Assembly (NCBI GenBank): GCA_015501605.1
Contig: JADNRZ010000031.1
Coordinates: forward strand, 248,001 to 312,000
Reading direction: 5' to 3'
From: Panaeolus papilionaceus
Taxonomy: Eukaryota > Basidiomycota > Agaricomycetes > Agaricales
Length of the DNA: 64,000 nucleotides
Position numbers and translations under genes: made by a program. This document shows, in pieces, positions 11,416-22,425 of the stretch (position 1 is its first letter; every line of letters starts with the position of its first letter). Under the pieces are notes generated by a model that made no database searches, had not been told where the DNA came from, and saw nothing but the letters and a program-made list of their open reading frames with translations.

Positions 11416-13058
11416 CCATCAGCTAGGACTATTGGTCAGTAGGCGCCTGTTACTGTGTAGTCTCCCTTCCCTGGTTTCCTCAGATCAGGTGTCTCCATCG
11501 CTTTCCAATCTGCTGGGTAGAAACCTGTTGTGTCTGTTGCCCTGAACAGGGGACCTAGATACAGTATGAGGAGGTCTTTCACCTTGACAAGTACTGAGTT
11601 GGGAGGTGTGCCGAACTTGGACTTTTTGTACAGTTTGAGGCAGTTGATGGCATCTTCTATTTCCCCGTCCGTGACTGGTTTGTATTTCCATTTCTCTTGT
11701 GGATATTCATCCTGATCTTCGTCAATAGGTGGTGCAGTCCTGGGTGGGAAAAAGGCCTTGAAGAAAGCCTCCCCTTTCTCCTTGTTCATCGTTGCCATTC
11801 TCTCCCTTCCTCCTCTCGACTTCACTGTTAATGGCGGCACTCTCGCCCTGGCCCCATCGCTTCCACTACCCCCAACCATCTTCCCTGCTACCCATATGTC
11901 TCGTTTGTCAAGGTTCTCCAGCCACTCCTCCCAGTGTTCCCTCTTCCTCCTCCTAATCGCTTGAGCGTAATCATTTCTTTTCCTCCTGTAAGTTTCCTGC
12001 ACCTCTGCATTTCCCTGCAATGCTTCCCTTGCTAACCGCCTCACTTCTCCTCTCATCCCTGCTAGCTCCTTGCTCCACCATCGCTTCCTCCACAGCACCT
12101 CTTTTGCCTTGGGCACTACCTCTTCCGTGGTCTCCCGTATTGCCTTTTCTAGGTTCCCCTTTGCCTGCAGGAAGGCTGCTACCTGACTGTTTCGGAACTC
12201 CCTTGGTCTGGGTATCTCTTCGAGCTTATTCTTGAGGGTTGATCTGAATTTTTCCCAGTCAGTCATGCGGTAAATGAAATCCATTCTTGTTGTGACTGTA
12301 TCCACCCCCATGTCGAAAACTGTTTCCACTGGGATATGGTCAGTTTTTATTGCCCTTTCCTCCTCTCTCGTGCGGCACATTCTTAACCTTCCTTGCAGTC
12401 CCTCGCTGCAGAACACATTGTCAACTCGCGTCCTGTTCTTGGTGGTTGTTGCTTCTAGCGTCACATGGCCCTTAGGTAATGTCATCTGCATACTGTACGC
12501 TGCTGTCATGTTGATCAAGTGTTGTGCTGCTCTTAGATTTGGGATCGTGAACAGATGGTGGTTGCATTCTTCATCCCACATTGGGTGGTGCCTGTTGAAG
12601 TCCCCTGCCCATATCATCTCTATCCTCTTGTGCTCTGCCCCCCATTGCCACCCCTCCTCCCTTCTCAAATCTCTTGCTACCGTGTTTAGGCTCTGGTCAT
12701 GATTACAGTCATTGTAGATGTTGTATACTCTGACTTTTAGATGAGCCAGCCTAATCCAGATTATGATGACATCAGTGCACTCTAAGTTATCTTGAGCCCA
12801 TTGGTTTGAGTTTAACTTTGTGCTGATCAAGGTGATCGCTCTAGTTGCTTTTGGGTTGTCCAGATGTCCTGTCAGGTACGCCACATGCCATCTGCCATTT
12901 GCTCTTGTCCTGCCGAGAAAGTCGATATGTGGTTCCTGCATCAGAATCATTCCATACACCAATGGGTCAATTCTGCTGAGCATATCTTCCTGTGCGTATA
13001 GCGATCTGTTGAGATTTTGCTGCCAGATCTTGAAATTTTGTTGGGTTGTCAAATTCAT
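11416..13058 (-). pseudogene. LINE-A ORF2, 5' part: APE endonuclease and RT N terminus
   Basis: ORF2 starts at ATG 13058, whose ATGA overlaps the ORF1 stop by four bases. Residues about 1-250 are an AP-endonuclease-like domain: KIWQQNLNRS at the start, an EPHID glutamate, AGDFNRHHPMWD and the terminal TDHIPV. It nicks target DNA to prime reverse transcription. A basic linker and the RT N terminus follow (DLRKPGKGDYTVTGAY). A TGA at 11436-11438 replaces an expected Arg. Seventeen bases of ORF2 sequence then run into the Gypsy-1 junction, and the frame resumes at 3533. Confidence 0.9.
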
Positions 13059-15123
13059 AGATTAGTCCTATGGTAGTATAGGCTTTCTCCTTTCTTCATG
13101 CTTTGGGTTCCCTTAGGTTCCAGTGTTTCCATGAGTGTTGACTGTCTGAGCCTCTGCTGTTTCGCTGGGTTCTTCACTACCAGGTTACTGTTAACGTCAA
13201 GGTCTTGGATGTCGCTGGCCCAGTCTGCAGGTGCGTTTCCATTTGCTGAGTCTGGGTTTTGCTCCGTCGGCCTCTCTGTCTCCTCTTCCCTCTCCCTCCT
13301 CTCCTCTGGTCCTCCACTTATCTCAGTACTCTCCCCTTTTCTCCTCTGCTCCTCCTGATACTTCATGTACTCCTCCTTATATGTCAGATGTGTGCTTGGA
13401 TTGTCTGTGGCGTAGAGTCTGCAATTGTTGCATGGGTAGACCTCTCCAAGTCTTTTCACTTCTTTTATATACCATGGGCACTTCAGGTCATCTCTCGGTC
13501 CATGTCCTTTTCCCCCACAATTTCTGCATTGATAGGTGTATTCTGCCATGTTCCTACAGTTTCGGAAGTTGTGTCCCTCGCCTCCACATTTGGAGCAGCA
13601 CATCGGCTTTGTGCATTTCCCTGCATGATGTCCTGACTCCTGGCAGTTATTGCATAGCTCCGGTTCCACCACCTTCTTCCTCACTGCCAGCCCCTCCTCC
13701 ATAATCATTATGCCTGTCTCCAGTAACTTGTTTGCCTCTTCTGCCGATCTTAAGGAGACTAGGAGGGTCGCCGTTTTCTGCCAACTCTTCCTGTTGATCG
13801 TTTCTTAAAGTACGTGGTGCTCACAATGGATTTCTCTTCGAGTTCGTTGTATTGTTCCAGGTTTCTGATGGCTTCCTCGTCTTCCAGGTTGAACTTGATG
13901 GGGACAAAGTCTACAATAACCTTCACCATCTTCTCCTTTAGTATCACTGTCCCTCCCATCTTCGCTAGAAGTGCTGCTCTCCCCTCTGTCTTAATCCAAA
14001 GTGCCCCTTCTACTGTCTTCGCCAGCATCCTTACCCCCCCGTTCCTCACTTGTCTCGCTGCCACAAACTCTGTCCCGTCTGGTACTCTCCACCCTTCTCG
14101 TTTCAGCAGATCTATTGCTGCATTCGCCTTACCCACCGACTGCTCGTCATCTAACCCATCAAACGAGTCATGCTGGACTCCATACGCTTTGTCGAAGAAG
14201 AACGTCTTCTTGTCCTCCTTGCTTAGTGCAAGTTGGATCTTTCTTGCTCGTGCCTGCCCTGCCCCTCGCGCTGCATCTGCATATGATGGTTTACCTAGTC
14301 TTGGCGGTATAAACCTGTCCTCGTCTGCTCTTGGGTCGTAATTGTGGATCATATTTGTCTGTAGTCCTGCTGCTGCTATGTCTGCACCTCCTACTCCTTG
14401 TACAAAAGCATTGCTTGTGCCCATTGTGCTCATCCTGCTCTTCTTCACCTCCTCCAATTTCTCCTCGAGCTTCTCCTCTACCTCCTTTCCTCCCTTGATT
14501 ATTTTGTCGATAAGTTCCTCCTTCATCTTTACCAGCTCTCCCCTCATTGCCTCCATCTCTTCCTTCATCCTCTCTTCGTTCCTTTTCTGTCCTTCGGCGA
14601 CTGTCCCGGCCACCTGTTTGATTGCTTCTAGACCTATCTCATGCATCTCTAGGTCCTGGAGTAGGTATGTGATCGCCATTATGGCCTTCCTGAAACTGTT
14701 GTTGACTGGCATTCTATTGGCTAAGCTTCCTAGCATGTCCGTTACATCGCATAAGAGGATTTCCAAGTCTGCTAAGTGCTGTTCCATTATGTCAATGTGT
14801 ATGAGGAATTCTCTCGCATTCAACAAGTTGGATACTTGTAGGTCCGCTCCTGGGCTGGCTGGTGGACTGTTAGCTTTTTCCTGCTGTTCCTCTATGTTGA
14901 CGGTTTGATTGGGCTGGGTTGGTCCTTGGTCAGTTGGTGCATTTGGGGTCGGATTTTTGTTCAGGTTGTTGGCATGCTGGCGTTTTCCACTTCCTGTGTT
15001 CCCAGGTGGGTTCACTGCTGTGTTAGTATTGGGTTTGTTATTGCTTCGTAGGTTATGAGACATAGTGTTTCTTAGGTTAGGTAGTGATGTGTGTATTAGA
15101 CTATTATTGCTCAGTGCATACAC
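13055..15123 (-). pseudogene. LINE-A ORF1: gag-like RNA-binding protein with CCHC knuckles
   Basis: Two segments, 15123-13759 and about 13790-13055, make one ORF1 of about 690 residues split by a single-base frameshift near 13790. The N-terminal third is Asn/Pro-rich and low complexity. Next comes a helical stretch (about 14640-14430) rich in Glu/Lys that may form a coiled coil. The C-terminal part has three zinc knuckles at about 13645-13505: CNNCQESGHHAGKC, CSKCGGEGHNFRNC and a longer-spaced CRNCGGKGH...C. Such proteins coat the LINE RNA. Its stop overlaps the ORF2 start as ATGA, which suggests coupled termination and re-initiation. Confidence 0.85.
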
Positions 15124-15340
15124 TACCTCTGCTGAGTTTCGCTATGCTTAGGGGCGTGGGAAACTTCAGAGCAGGTCGTGGTAGCAGATCAAGCTAGTCC
15201 CCAAACCTCCACTTGTTATACGGTAATTCCTAACACATTTCCTAACCCAAAATCTTGCAGAAATACCTTAACTAAAAGGCGGTTAATCCGCCCCTTGTCT
15301 TCCTTTTATATTTCTACATATATTGTGGAAATATCCTCCC
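15124..15340 (-). other. Presumed LINE-A 5' leader and junction
   Basis: No open frame of note. By position the first bases are the 5' untranslated part of LINE-A; the exact 5' end is not identifiable here. Confidence 0.35.
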
Positions 15341-16250
15341 TCAAGGACGGAATAACCTCATGCATTCAGTGGAGGTTTTTCTGTCCTTCCTGGGCCTGCA
15401 GTGCCAGAGGTCCAGTTTCCGAGCAAGGTTTGCCTTGTGGTGAAGGCCTGGCTGAGGCACAGGGAGAACGCCATGGTGAAGCTTTGGTTTTGCATGAACA
15501 GCAAGTTGGGAATGTTGATCCACCCCGGAGTGCGAACCTCGATGAAGCCCTTGGAGTTGGGCTCGACGTTGGTAGGCCACTGAGTTTCGAAAGCAAGTGC
15601 GGTACCACTGTTCCCAGCTACGATGACTGCTGGACCGAGGTGGTTGGGGGAGACATCGTCAAGGGTTCCGTTAAAAGACCAAGGTCCCATGAGCGCAGAT
15701 GTGTTGGGAAGAAAAGAGCATCGGGACAACTTCGAAGCTGGTGTGTAAGAGTCAGCATCACTCGGCAAACTGAGTGATATAAAGGCTTACTGGTAGACAT
15801 ATCTGAAATGTTTCTCGTTGTTGGGGTTACAGTTGGAGTCTTTGTCTTGCTTATCAGTAAAAAATGAGGGTGCTTCTGTTTCCAGGGATCAGGGCTCATC
15901 GGACTTGGGAGATCAACATAGTCCATTCCATCCATTCCAGGAGCTACCATTGCATTAGTACCATACATCCATGTCACCTTCGAGTCTCTCATTGGCCGCC
16001 CATAATGAACTTGGGTATTTCAAGGAAGCCATTCTATTGGCTGAGGATTTCTACATCATGCAGTCTGCCAACTGTTGGTATCCGATGAACTGTGCAGGCA
16101 TAAGTTTAGCGACTTCATTCATCTGTGCATAGTCCTTTACACATACTAGCATAGGAGTGGCTTGATTGAAGAAGTCTTGCAGTGAGGGTCCATATGCTTT
16201 CCTGTCAGTGTCAAGATTTAAAATTGGTGAGTATTAGTGTCAGCACGCAT
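15341..16250 (-). pseudogene. Exon-like fragments of an unidentified host gene
   Basis: Three minus-strand stretches look coding but lie in different frames. They run at about 16240-16050 (containing YGPSLQDFFNQATPMLV and AKLMPAQFIGYQQLADC), about 15992-15790 (GTNAMVAPGMDGMDYVDLPS) and about 15768-15358 (CSFLPNTSALMGPWSFNGT, then GTALAFETQWPTNVEPNS). The last is a 136-residue stretch of varied, non-repetitive composition ending at a stop. I cannot name the family. Short introns such as one near 15785 are possible, but a complete gene with a start cannot be built, so a broken gene or relic is more likely. Confidence 0.4.
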
Positions 16251-17700
16251 GATGTATCCTCTATTCCCAATAGAGTCAAGATCATTCGCTACAGTACAGT
16301 ACAACCCTGGTGATAAAATAGAACGAGGGTTCAAAACACCTTCTATCATGCACTAAAAGTGTTTCAATTTAGAATTATATTGATGTTGAAATTTACATTT
16401 GACCTCAAGCACACAGAATTCGAACGCCTCTGGTGACAGTGATGGTTTGTTTACTTGTGGCTTTATGACAAACAGGATGTAATATCACCACAAATCGCTC
16501 AGTATTCTATCAGGAAAGCGACTGACTCTTCTTTGGTCACTTTGTCCTTAGAAGTTGTCTTTTGGCATCTTTGATTTTGGATGATTAGCTTTGGCTGTCC
16601 TTGCTTCAGGTGCTTTACTTAGATACATACTTTCAAATCATTCATCTTTGAGAAATGGTCCTTGTCTGACATAGTTGAGTCTTCGTCTTTGGATTTCATA
16701 GCACTAGAGGTAATATGGATAAATGAATACATATTTATTATATACGGTACTGTTTTATCTTAAAAAGTGATCTCGATCTACATACTTATTAACATAGAAC
16801 AACCAAAATGCATCCAAGCTCTGATGTGATTTACATATGTTCAGCAGGAATAAAACCCTCGCCAGGCACACTGACCTGGTCCGATGAGGTGAGCACCTCA
16901 GAAGATGGAGTCTAAACGAATGACTTTCCTCATCCGTTCATCATTCACATTAATATCAGGAGAACATGGTCAAAGAGGGCAAGCCAGATTCCCCCAACAG
17001 GGCAGCACATCATGAGAACATCGAGTATTAAAGCGAATTCAATTTACCTTTGCCCTTGACTTAATGTCGATTGATTTTGAGAACCTGAGAATTGAGAATG
17101 AGAGTTATAGAGTATCAGCAAGACTGTCGAGAATCACCCCTGTCCAAAATCAGTGAGAGAACTTGGTTTATTTTCGAACGTATCTACATTGTTTGTATTT
17201 ATTGTTTGTAATTTACATAGTTGGTGTACTCCCCATACCTCAGCATGAACTCAACTAGACTTATCAATGCTGTGGGTTGTTGGGTTGAGGTTGGATTATC
17301 AAGGATGACATACCACACTGTAAACCCAACTCGGCCAGAAAAACTGGCTGCGAGAAATGGAGGTAAGTTAAAGCGATGGGGACCACTGCTTTTTCCCCGA
17401 ATTCTGGCGGTGAGAAATTCAGGGCCATAATTTCTGTATTCTGGCTATGAAAAAAATCCAGAGTCGCAAAATCAGGCCCCTCGCTTACCCTGTAAAGACA
17501 GCGGTCAGAAAATCGGGGTCAGAAAATGTGATAGTGGCAGTGAATATCTGGTCTTCGTAAGTATGCCTGTTAGCAGTGTCAATTTCTAGGTGTGACAGGC
17601 TCACCTGATATTGAAAATCTGAAATTGCGTGGAGCAGCTGTTTAGTAGCAGAAAATATATCATGAGATGTATGAATAATGTAAATTAATACAGGAGAATA
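16251..17700. other. No gene recognised
   Basis: AT-rich intergenic DNA. Around 17320-17550 the words AGAAA, GGTCAGAAAAT and CCAGAG recur, which may be a degenerate small element. Nothing coding can be supported. Confidence 0.4.
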
Positions 17701-18592
17701 TCAAACACATGGGGGATTTACTTGCATGCTACAGTCTATATATGTCCAGACATCTCTACAAGTTACCCTCCCAACAACACATTGCACCTGATCCAAGTCA
17801 ATGATTTCCTCAACAGTTGAGTTCTTGTACATGAATGCTTCGCCATCCTTGTCAGTTGGAGTTTGTAAAATAAGAGCAAGGACAATTGTCAAGGGCTCAG
17901 TTAGGTTAACATAAGGAGTAGCTGGAAGCTCAATCATAACTATGCACCTCAATTGTCCAAAAAATGTTCGCATAACCATTCTTTCAAGTTGGTGCACATG
18001 ACGTGCATTGAGGTCTATTTTGGCATCATACTGATTGCAAAGTTAATACACATTTAAAAAAATAAGCACACATAACTCAACTTGTACATAGGAAGCATCA
18101 TGAGTGTCTTCCTGTGTCTCCTTCAAGTCCCGACCATGAATTATGTCCTCGTCATTGATAACAGCCCGCCTGTGCTGATAGAATTCACCTGCGAGAGCAA
18201 AGAGTGACTTGGCAACAGTGGCAGTAACACCAAATCGTGTTCCCAGGTGTCTCCAAATAAGTGTTTGGTGTGGAGCTGAGAGTTCTTTGAAAACTCTGGG
18301 GCTCGTCAACTTGAACTTTTCATCTGCAAAAATAATGAATATGATATGGAGCTGTAGTTAAGAGTCTGAAACGTACAGCCAGGCACAGACACAAAGTGTT
18401 TGAACTTAATTGGGTTTAAGTTCAAATCATCTTCGACATCGTAAATCAAGCGAATTTGATTGAGTTGAGCCACGGCAATGACGAAAGCAGCGATGGAAGT
18501 GTAAGGGTGTTGACAACTGCGAATTGCAGGAAGTAATGTAGTGCAATGACGCTCCATAGGGTATGCCCAATATGCCCAAACTGGGCCATCCT
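17701..18592 (-). pseudogene. 3' fragment of a Plavaka (CACTA superfamily) transposase gene
   Basis: Three exon pieces align in order with the last three exons of the transposase at 48927-49940. They are GPVWAYWAYPMERHC...LLPAIRSC (18592-18350), a KFKLTSPRVFKELSAPHQ piece (18310-18060), and FFGQLRCIVMIELPATP...IIDLDQVQCVVGRV (17990-17705). The upstream, catalytic part is missing: homology stops at about 18592, exactly where Gypsy-2 sequence begins. The fragment is useful because it preserves the reading across the site where the 49.8-kb copy has lost one base. Confidence 0.8.
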
Positions 18593-18689
18593 CCCTCCAT
18601 GATCCTTCTGCCCTGCCCCACCTGCCTTGTCACTCCAAATGGGAATGTTGTCGCCTTCCATCCTCGTGCACCATCTCTTCTCTTGCACC

Positions 18690-21600
18690 TGGACCTAGCT
18701 CCCTTCACCTGAAGGTTGAGATAGAGACCACCAACTCCCATGAGGCTCAATCTGTCAAGGCCTTGCTCGACACTGGTCTGTTCATTGATCGAGAGTACAT
18801 CAAGTCCAACTGAATTGCCACCAGGAAGCTCAGCCGCCCCATCCCTGTTCATAACGTGGATGGAATGCTCAACGAGTCTGGTTCAATTACTGAGGTGGTT
18901 GACTTGATCCTCCAGTACAATGGCCACACAGAACGCACACTCTTCTGTGTCACTGGCTTAGGGAAGCAGAAGCTGATCATTGGATACACTTGGTTCAGGG
19001 ATCACAATCCTGAAGTCAATTGGGAAACTGGAGAAGTCAAGATGTCTTGTTGCAAGCCTAGCAGTTGATGCTTTGGTTGCAAGAAGGAACTCAATGAGGA
19101 AAAGAAGGCTGCTCATAAGGAAGAAGCCAAGGTGAATGCCTGCCGCTCTGGTCCTGCCCCCTCTCTCACCCCTGAAGAGTCTTCCTCTGAAGATTCTGAT
19201 GATCTCAAGTCCTCTGATCTGCCATTTGATCTTGAGGAAGGTGATCGTGTCTGGGTTTCTGGCTTACTCTCTGAGGAAGCTGAAGAGCATATCAACGCTA
19301 CTTCAACCATCAGTCAATGCCTGGCTGAAGGTTTCTTGTGTAACTCTGCTCCTCAACCAGAACAGACCACTCTCCCTTCTTCACCTCATGGTCCAGTCCC
19401 TGACTATCAGAGTCTCTTCCATTGTGTCTTCTCTGAAGCTGAGTTTCTTAAGCTTCCTGAGAGAAGGCCTTGGGATCATGCGATTGAGCTCATTCCTGGA
19501 GCCCAACCCAAGGGATGCAAGGTTTACCCATTAAACCCTGCAGAACATGAAGAGGCTGCATGCTTCCTTGCTGAGAACAAGGCTCAGGGAAAGATTTGCC
19601 ACTCCAAGTCCCCCATGGCATCACCAGTCTTCTTTGTGAAGAAAAAGGATGGCTCCCTTTGTCTGGTCCAGGACTATTGCATGCTCAACAATATGACTGT
19701 GAAGAACAAGTACCCTCTCCCTCTCATCTCTGACCTTATCAACCAACTTCGTGGTGCGCGCTACTTCACCAAGCTTGACATTCATTGGGGTTTCAACAAT
19801 GTCCGCATCAAGGAAGGAGATGAGTGGAAGGCTGCTTTTCGCACTCACAGAGGTCTCTTTGAACCTCTTGTCATGTTCTTTGGTCTCACCAACAGTCCTG
19901 CCACCTTCCAAACCATGATGAACGAGATCTTCCAAGATATGATCTCTGAAGGTGTGGTTGTGGTATACCTGGATGACATCCTGATCTTCACCAAGGATAT
20001 TCCTGAGCATCGAGAGGTCACTCATAGGGTCCTGAACCGTCTAGAGGAACATGGTCTCTGCCTCCATCTGGAGAAATGCAAGTTTGAGAAGACACACATT
20101 GAGTACCTTGGGCTTATCATTGCTGAGAACCGAGTTGAGATGGATCCTGTCAAAGTTGCTGGAGTTGCTCAATGGCCCACCCCCACCATTAGGAAAGAAG
20201 TCCAATCTTTCCTGGGTTTTGCCAACTTCTATCGACAGTTCATCAAGGACTTCTCTCATCATGCACATCCCCTCTTTGACCTTACCAAGAGCTCCACTGA
20301 GTTTTCCTGGTCTCCTGCTGCTGCTACTGCCTTCCAGTCCATCAAGGATGCTGTCACCTCTTCCCCTGTCCTTGCTGCTCCCAATGATGATCTCCCTTTC
20401 CGGCTTGAAGCTGACTCTTCAGACTTCGCCACTGGTGCTGTACTCTCCCAGCAGTCTCCAGAAGATGGAAAGTGGCATCCAATTGCTTTCTTCTCCAAGT
20501 CACTCTCTCCTGTCGAAAGAAACTATGAGATTCATGACAAGGAAATGCTTGCAATCATTTGAGCCTTGCAGGAATGGAGACACTTCCTTGAAGGTGCCTG
20601 CCACAAGTTTGAGATCTGGACTGACCACAAGAACTTGGAATACTTCATGTCGTCTCAGAACCTCAACTGCAGGCAAGCCCACTGGTCTCTCACTCTGGCC
20701 CGCTTTGACTTTGTCATGCAGCACAAGGCAGGAGCTACTATGGGAAAAGCAGATGCCCTCTCATGTCAGTCTGACCATGGTTCTAGTGAATGTGACAATC
20801 AGAACATCACCCTCCTCACCCCAGGGATGTTTGCAGTTCGTGCACTAGAAGGTCTGGAATTTGTTGGACAGGAATGCTCTCTGGTTCATGAGATCCGTCG
20901 ACATTCCAAGGAGGCCTCTGATCTTGAGGACACTGTGGCCAAGGCAGTCAAGGCACTCAGAAAGACTGGATCTCAGTCTCTTCGCTCCTCAGAGTGGGAT
21001 GAAGCTGATGGTCTTATCTACTTCTGTGGAAAGCTCTATGTTCCACCAGGTGGTGATCTTCGTCGTCGCATTGTGGCTCTCTGTCATGACTCCACTCTTG
21101 CTGGACACCCTGGACGTTGGAAGACCCTGGAGCTTGTGTCTAGGAACTACTGGTGGCCACACATGTCTAAGTTCATTGGACTCTACACCAGCACCTGTGA
21201 CATGTGTCTTAGGACCAAGACCATCAGGCAGTGACCCCTTGGAGAGCTTGAGCCCCTTGCTGTTCCTGACTGCCATTGGGACCATATCAGTGTGGACTTC
21301 ATTGTCGAACTTCCTGAGTCCAATGGTTATGATGCCATCATGGTTGTTGTTGACTCCCTTTCCAAACATGCCTACTTCACTGCTACCACTACCACTGTCT
21401 CTGCCCTAGGCACTGCCCGCATGTATCGTGACCATATCTGGAAACTCCATGGCCTTCCATCCAAGGTAGTCTCTGATTGTGGTCCACAGTTCATTGCAGA
21501 GTTCACTACTGAACTCTACAGGCTGCTTGGGATTGAGCCAGCTTGTAGCACTGCCTATCACCCTCAAACTGATGGGCAGACTGAGTGTGTCAACCAGGAG

Positions 21601-22374
21601 TTGGAACAATACCTCAGGCTCTACATCTCTGAGCAACAGGACGACTGGTACAACATCCTTTCCATGGCCGAGTTTGCCTACAACAACCATGTCCACTCCT
21701 CCACCCAGCAGACTCCCTTCCTTCTAGACTCTGGTCAGCATCCTCGCATGGGCTTTGAACCTCTTCCTCCCTCCCAGATGGAGACTGTGAATGAGTTCAC
21801 TGATAGGATGAAGACTGCTCTTGAGGAAGCACGTGCTGCCTTAGCAGCTGCTAAGGAGGACATGGCTAGGTACTATAACTGGCGTTGCACCAAGGCTCCT
21901 GAGATCAAGCCTGGAGATCGTGTCTACCTTGATGCCTCAGACATCCAAACCACTCAGCCATCCAAGAAGCTCTCCCACAAGCGAGTTGGTCCTTACCCAG
22001 TCATTTCTAGTGTTGGAAAGAATGCCTACCATCTTCAGCTTCCCAAATCCCTCTCCCGCATCCATCCAGTCTTCCATGTTGTCAGACTCACTCCTGCTCC
22101 TTATGACCCCATCTCTGGTCGAAGAGCCAAGCTACCCCCACCTCCTGTGCTTGTTGACAATGTTGAAGAGTTTGTTGTGGAGAAGATTTTGAATAGCAAG
22201 TTCATCAGAGGCAAACTTTGATACCTGATCAAATGGGAAGGATACGATGCTGGTTGGAATTCTTGGGAACCAGCTGATGATGTCCATGCTCCTGACCTCA
22301 TCAGGGACTTCTATGCAGAGAATCCTAAGGCTTCCAAAGGTTATCAGGACCACCTATGCTCATATTCCTTATAA
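18690..22374 (+). pseudogene. Gypsy-2 pol
   Basis: One frame runs the whole length and is broken only by five TGA codons (18811, 19066, 20560, 21232 and 22219). At least four stand where Arg is conserved, for example after LAII in RNase H and before YLIKWEGY in the chromodomain. Protease LLDTG is at about 18765. RT has KLDIHWGFN at about 19770 and YLDDILIF at about 19966. RNase H (EADSS) is at about 20406. The integrase zinc finger is at about 21085-21220, with DDE residues in VVDSLSKH (about 21350), SDCGPQF (about 21475) and the Glu of TDGQTECVNQE (about 21585). The chromodomain is at about 22160-22330. It is inactive as read. Confidence 0.9.
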
Positions 22375-22412
22375 ACAGGCTGGACTTCATGCTTCGAGGG
22401 CAAAGCAATCCT

Positions 22413-22422
22413 AGAGGGGGGG
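22413..22422 (+). other. Gypsy-2 polypurine tract
   Basis: AGAGGGGGGG lies three bases before the 3' LTR start at 22426. Confidence 0.75.
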
Positions 22423-22425
22423 TAA

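Larger units (their letters stand above)
1261..15170 (-). mobile_element. LINE-A: APE/RNase H non-LTR retrotransposon, interrupted by Gypsy-1
   Basis: Reading the minus strand from about 15120 down gives ORF1 with zinc knuckles, then ORF2 with an apurinic-type endonuclease, reverse transcriptase, RNase H and a C-terminal C-C-H-C motif. This is the order seen in fungal RNase H-bearing LINEs (Tad/I-like groups). ORF2 is split at 3533/11416 by a complete LTR retrotransposon. The protein reads on in phase across it once the insert and one 5-bp duplication are ignored. The copy is dead: it has several TGA stops, two or more frameshifts and a damaged RT active site. Exact 5' and 3' ends are not resolved, and no poly-A or target duplication was found. 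Confidence 0.9.
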
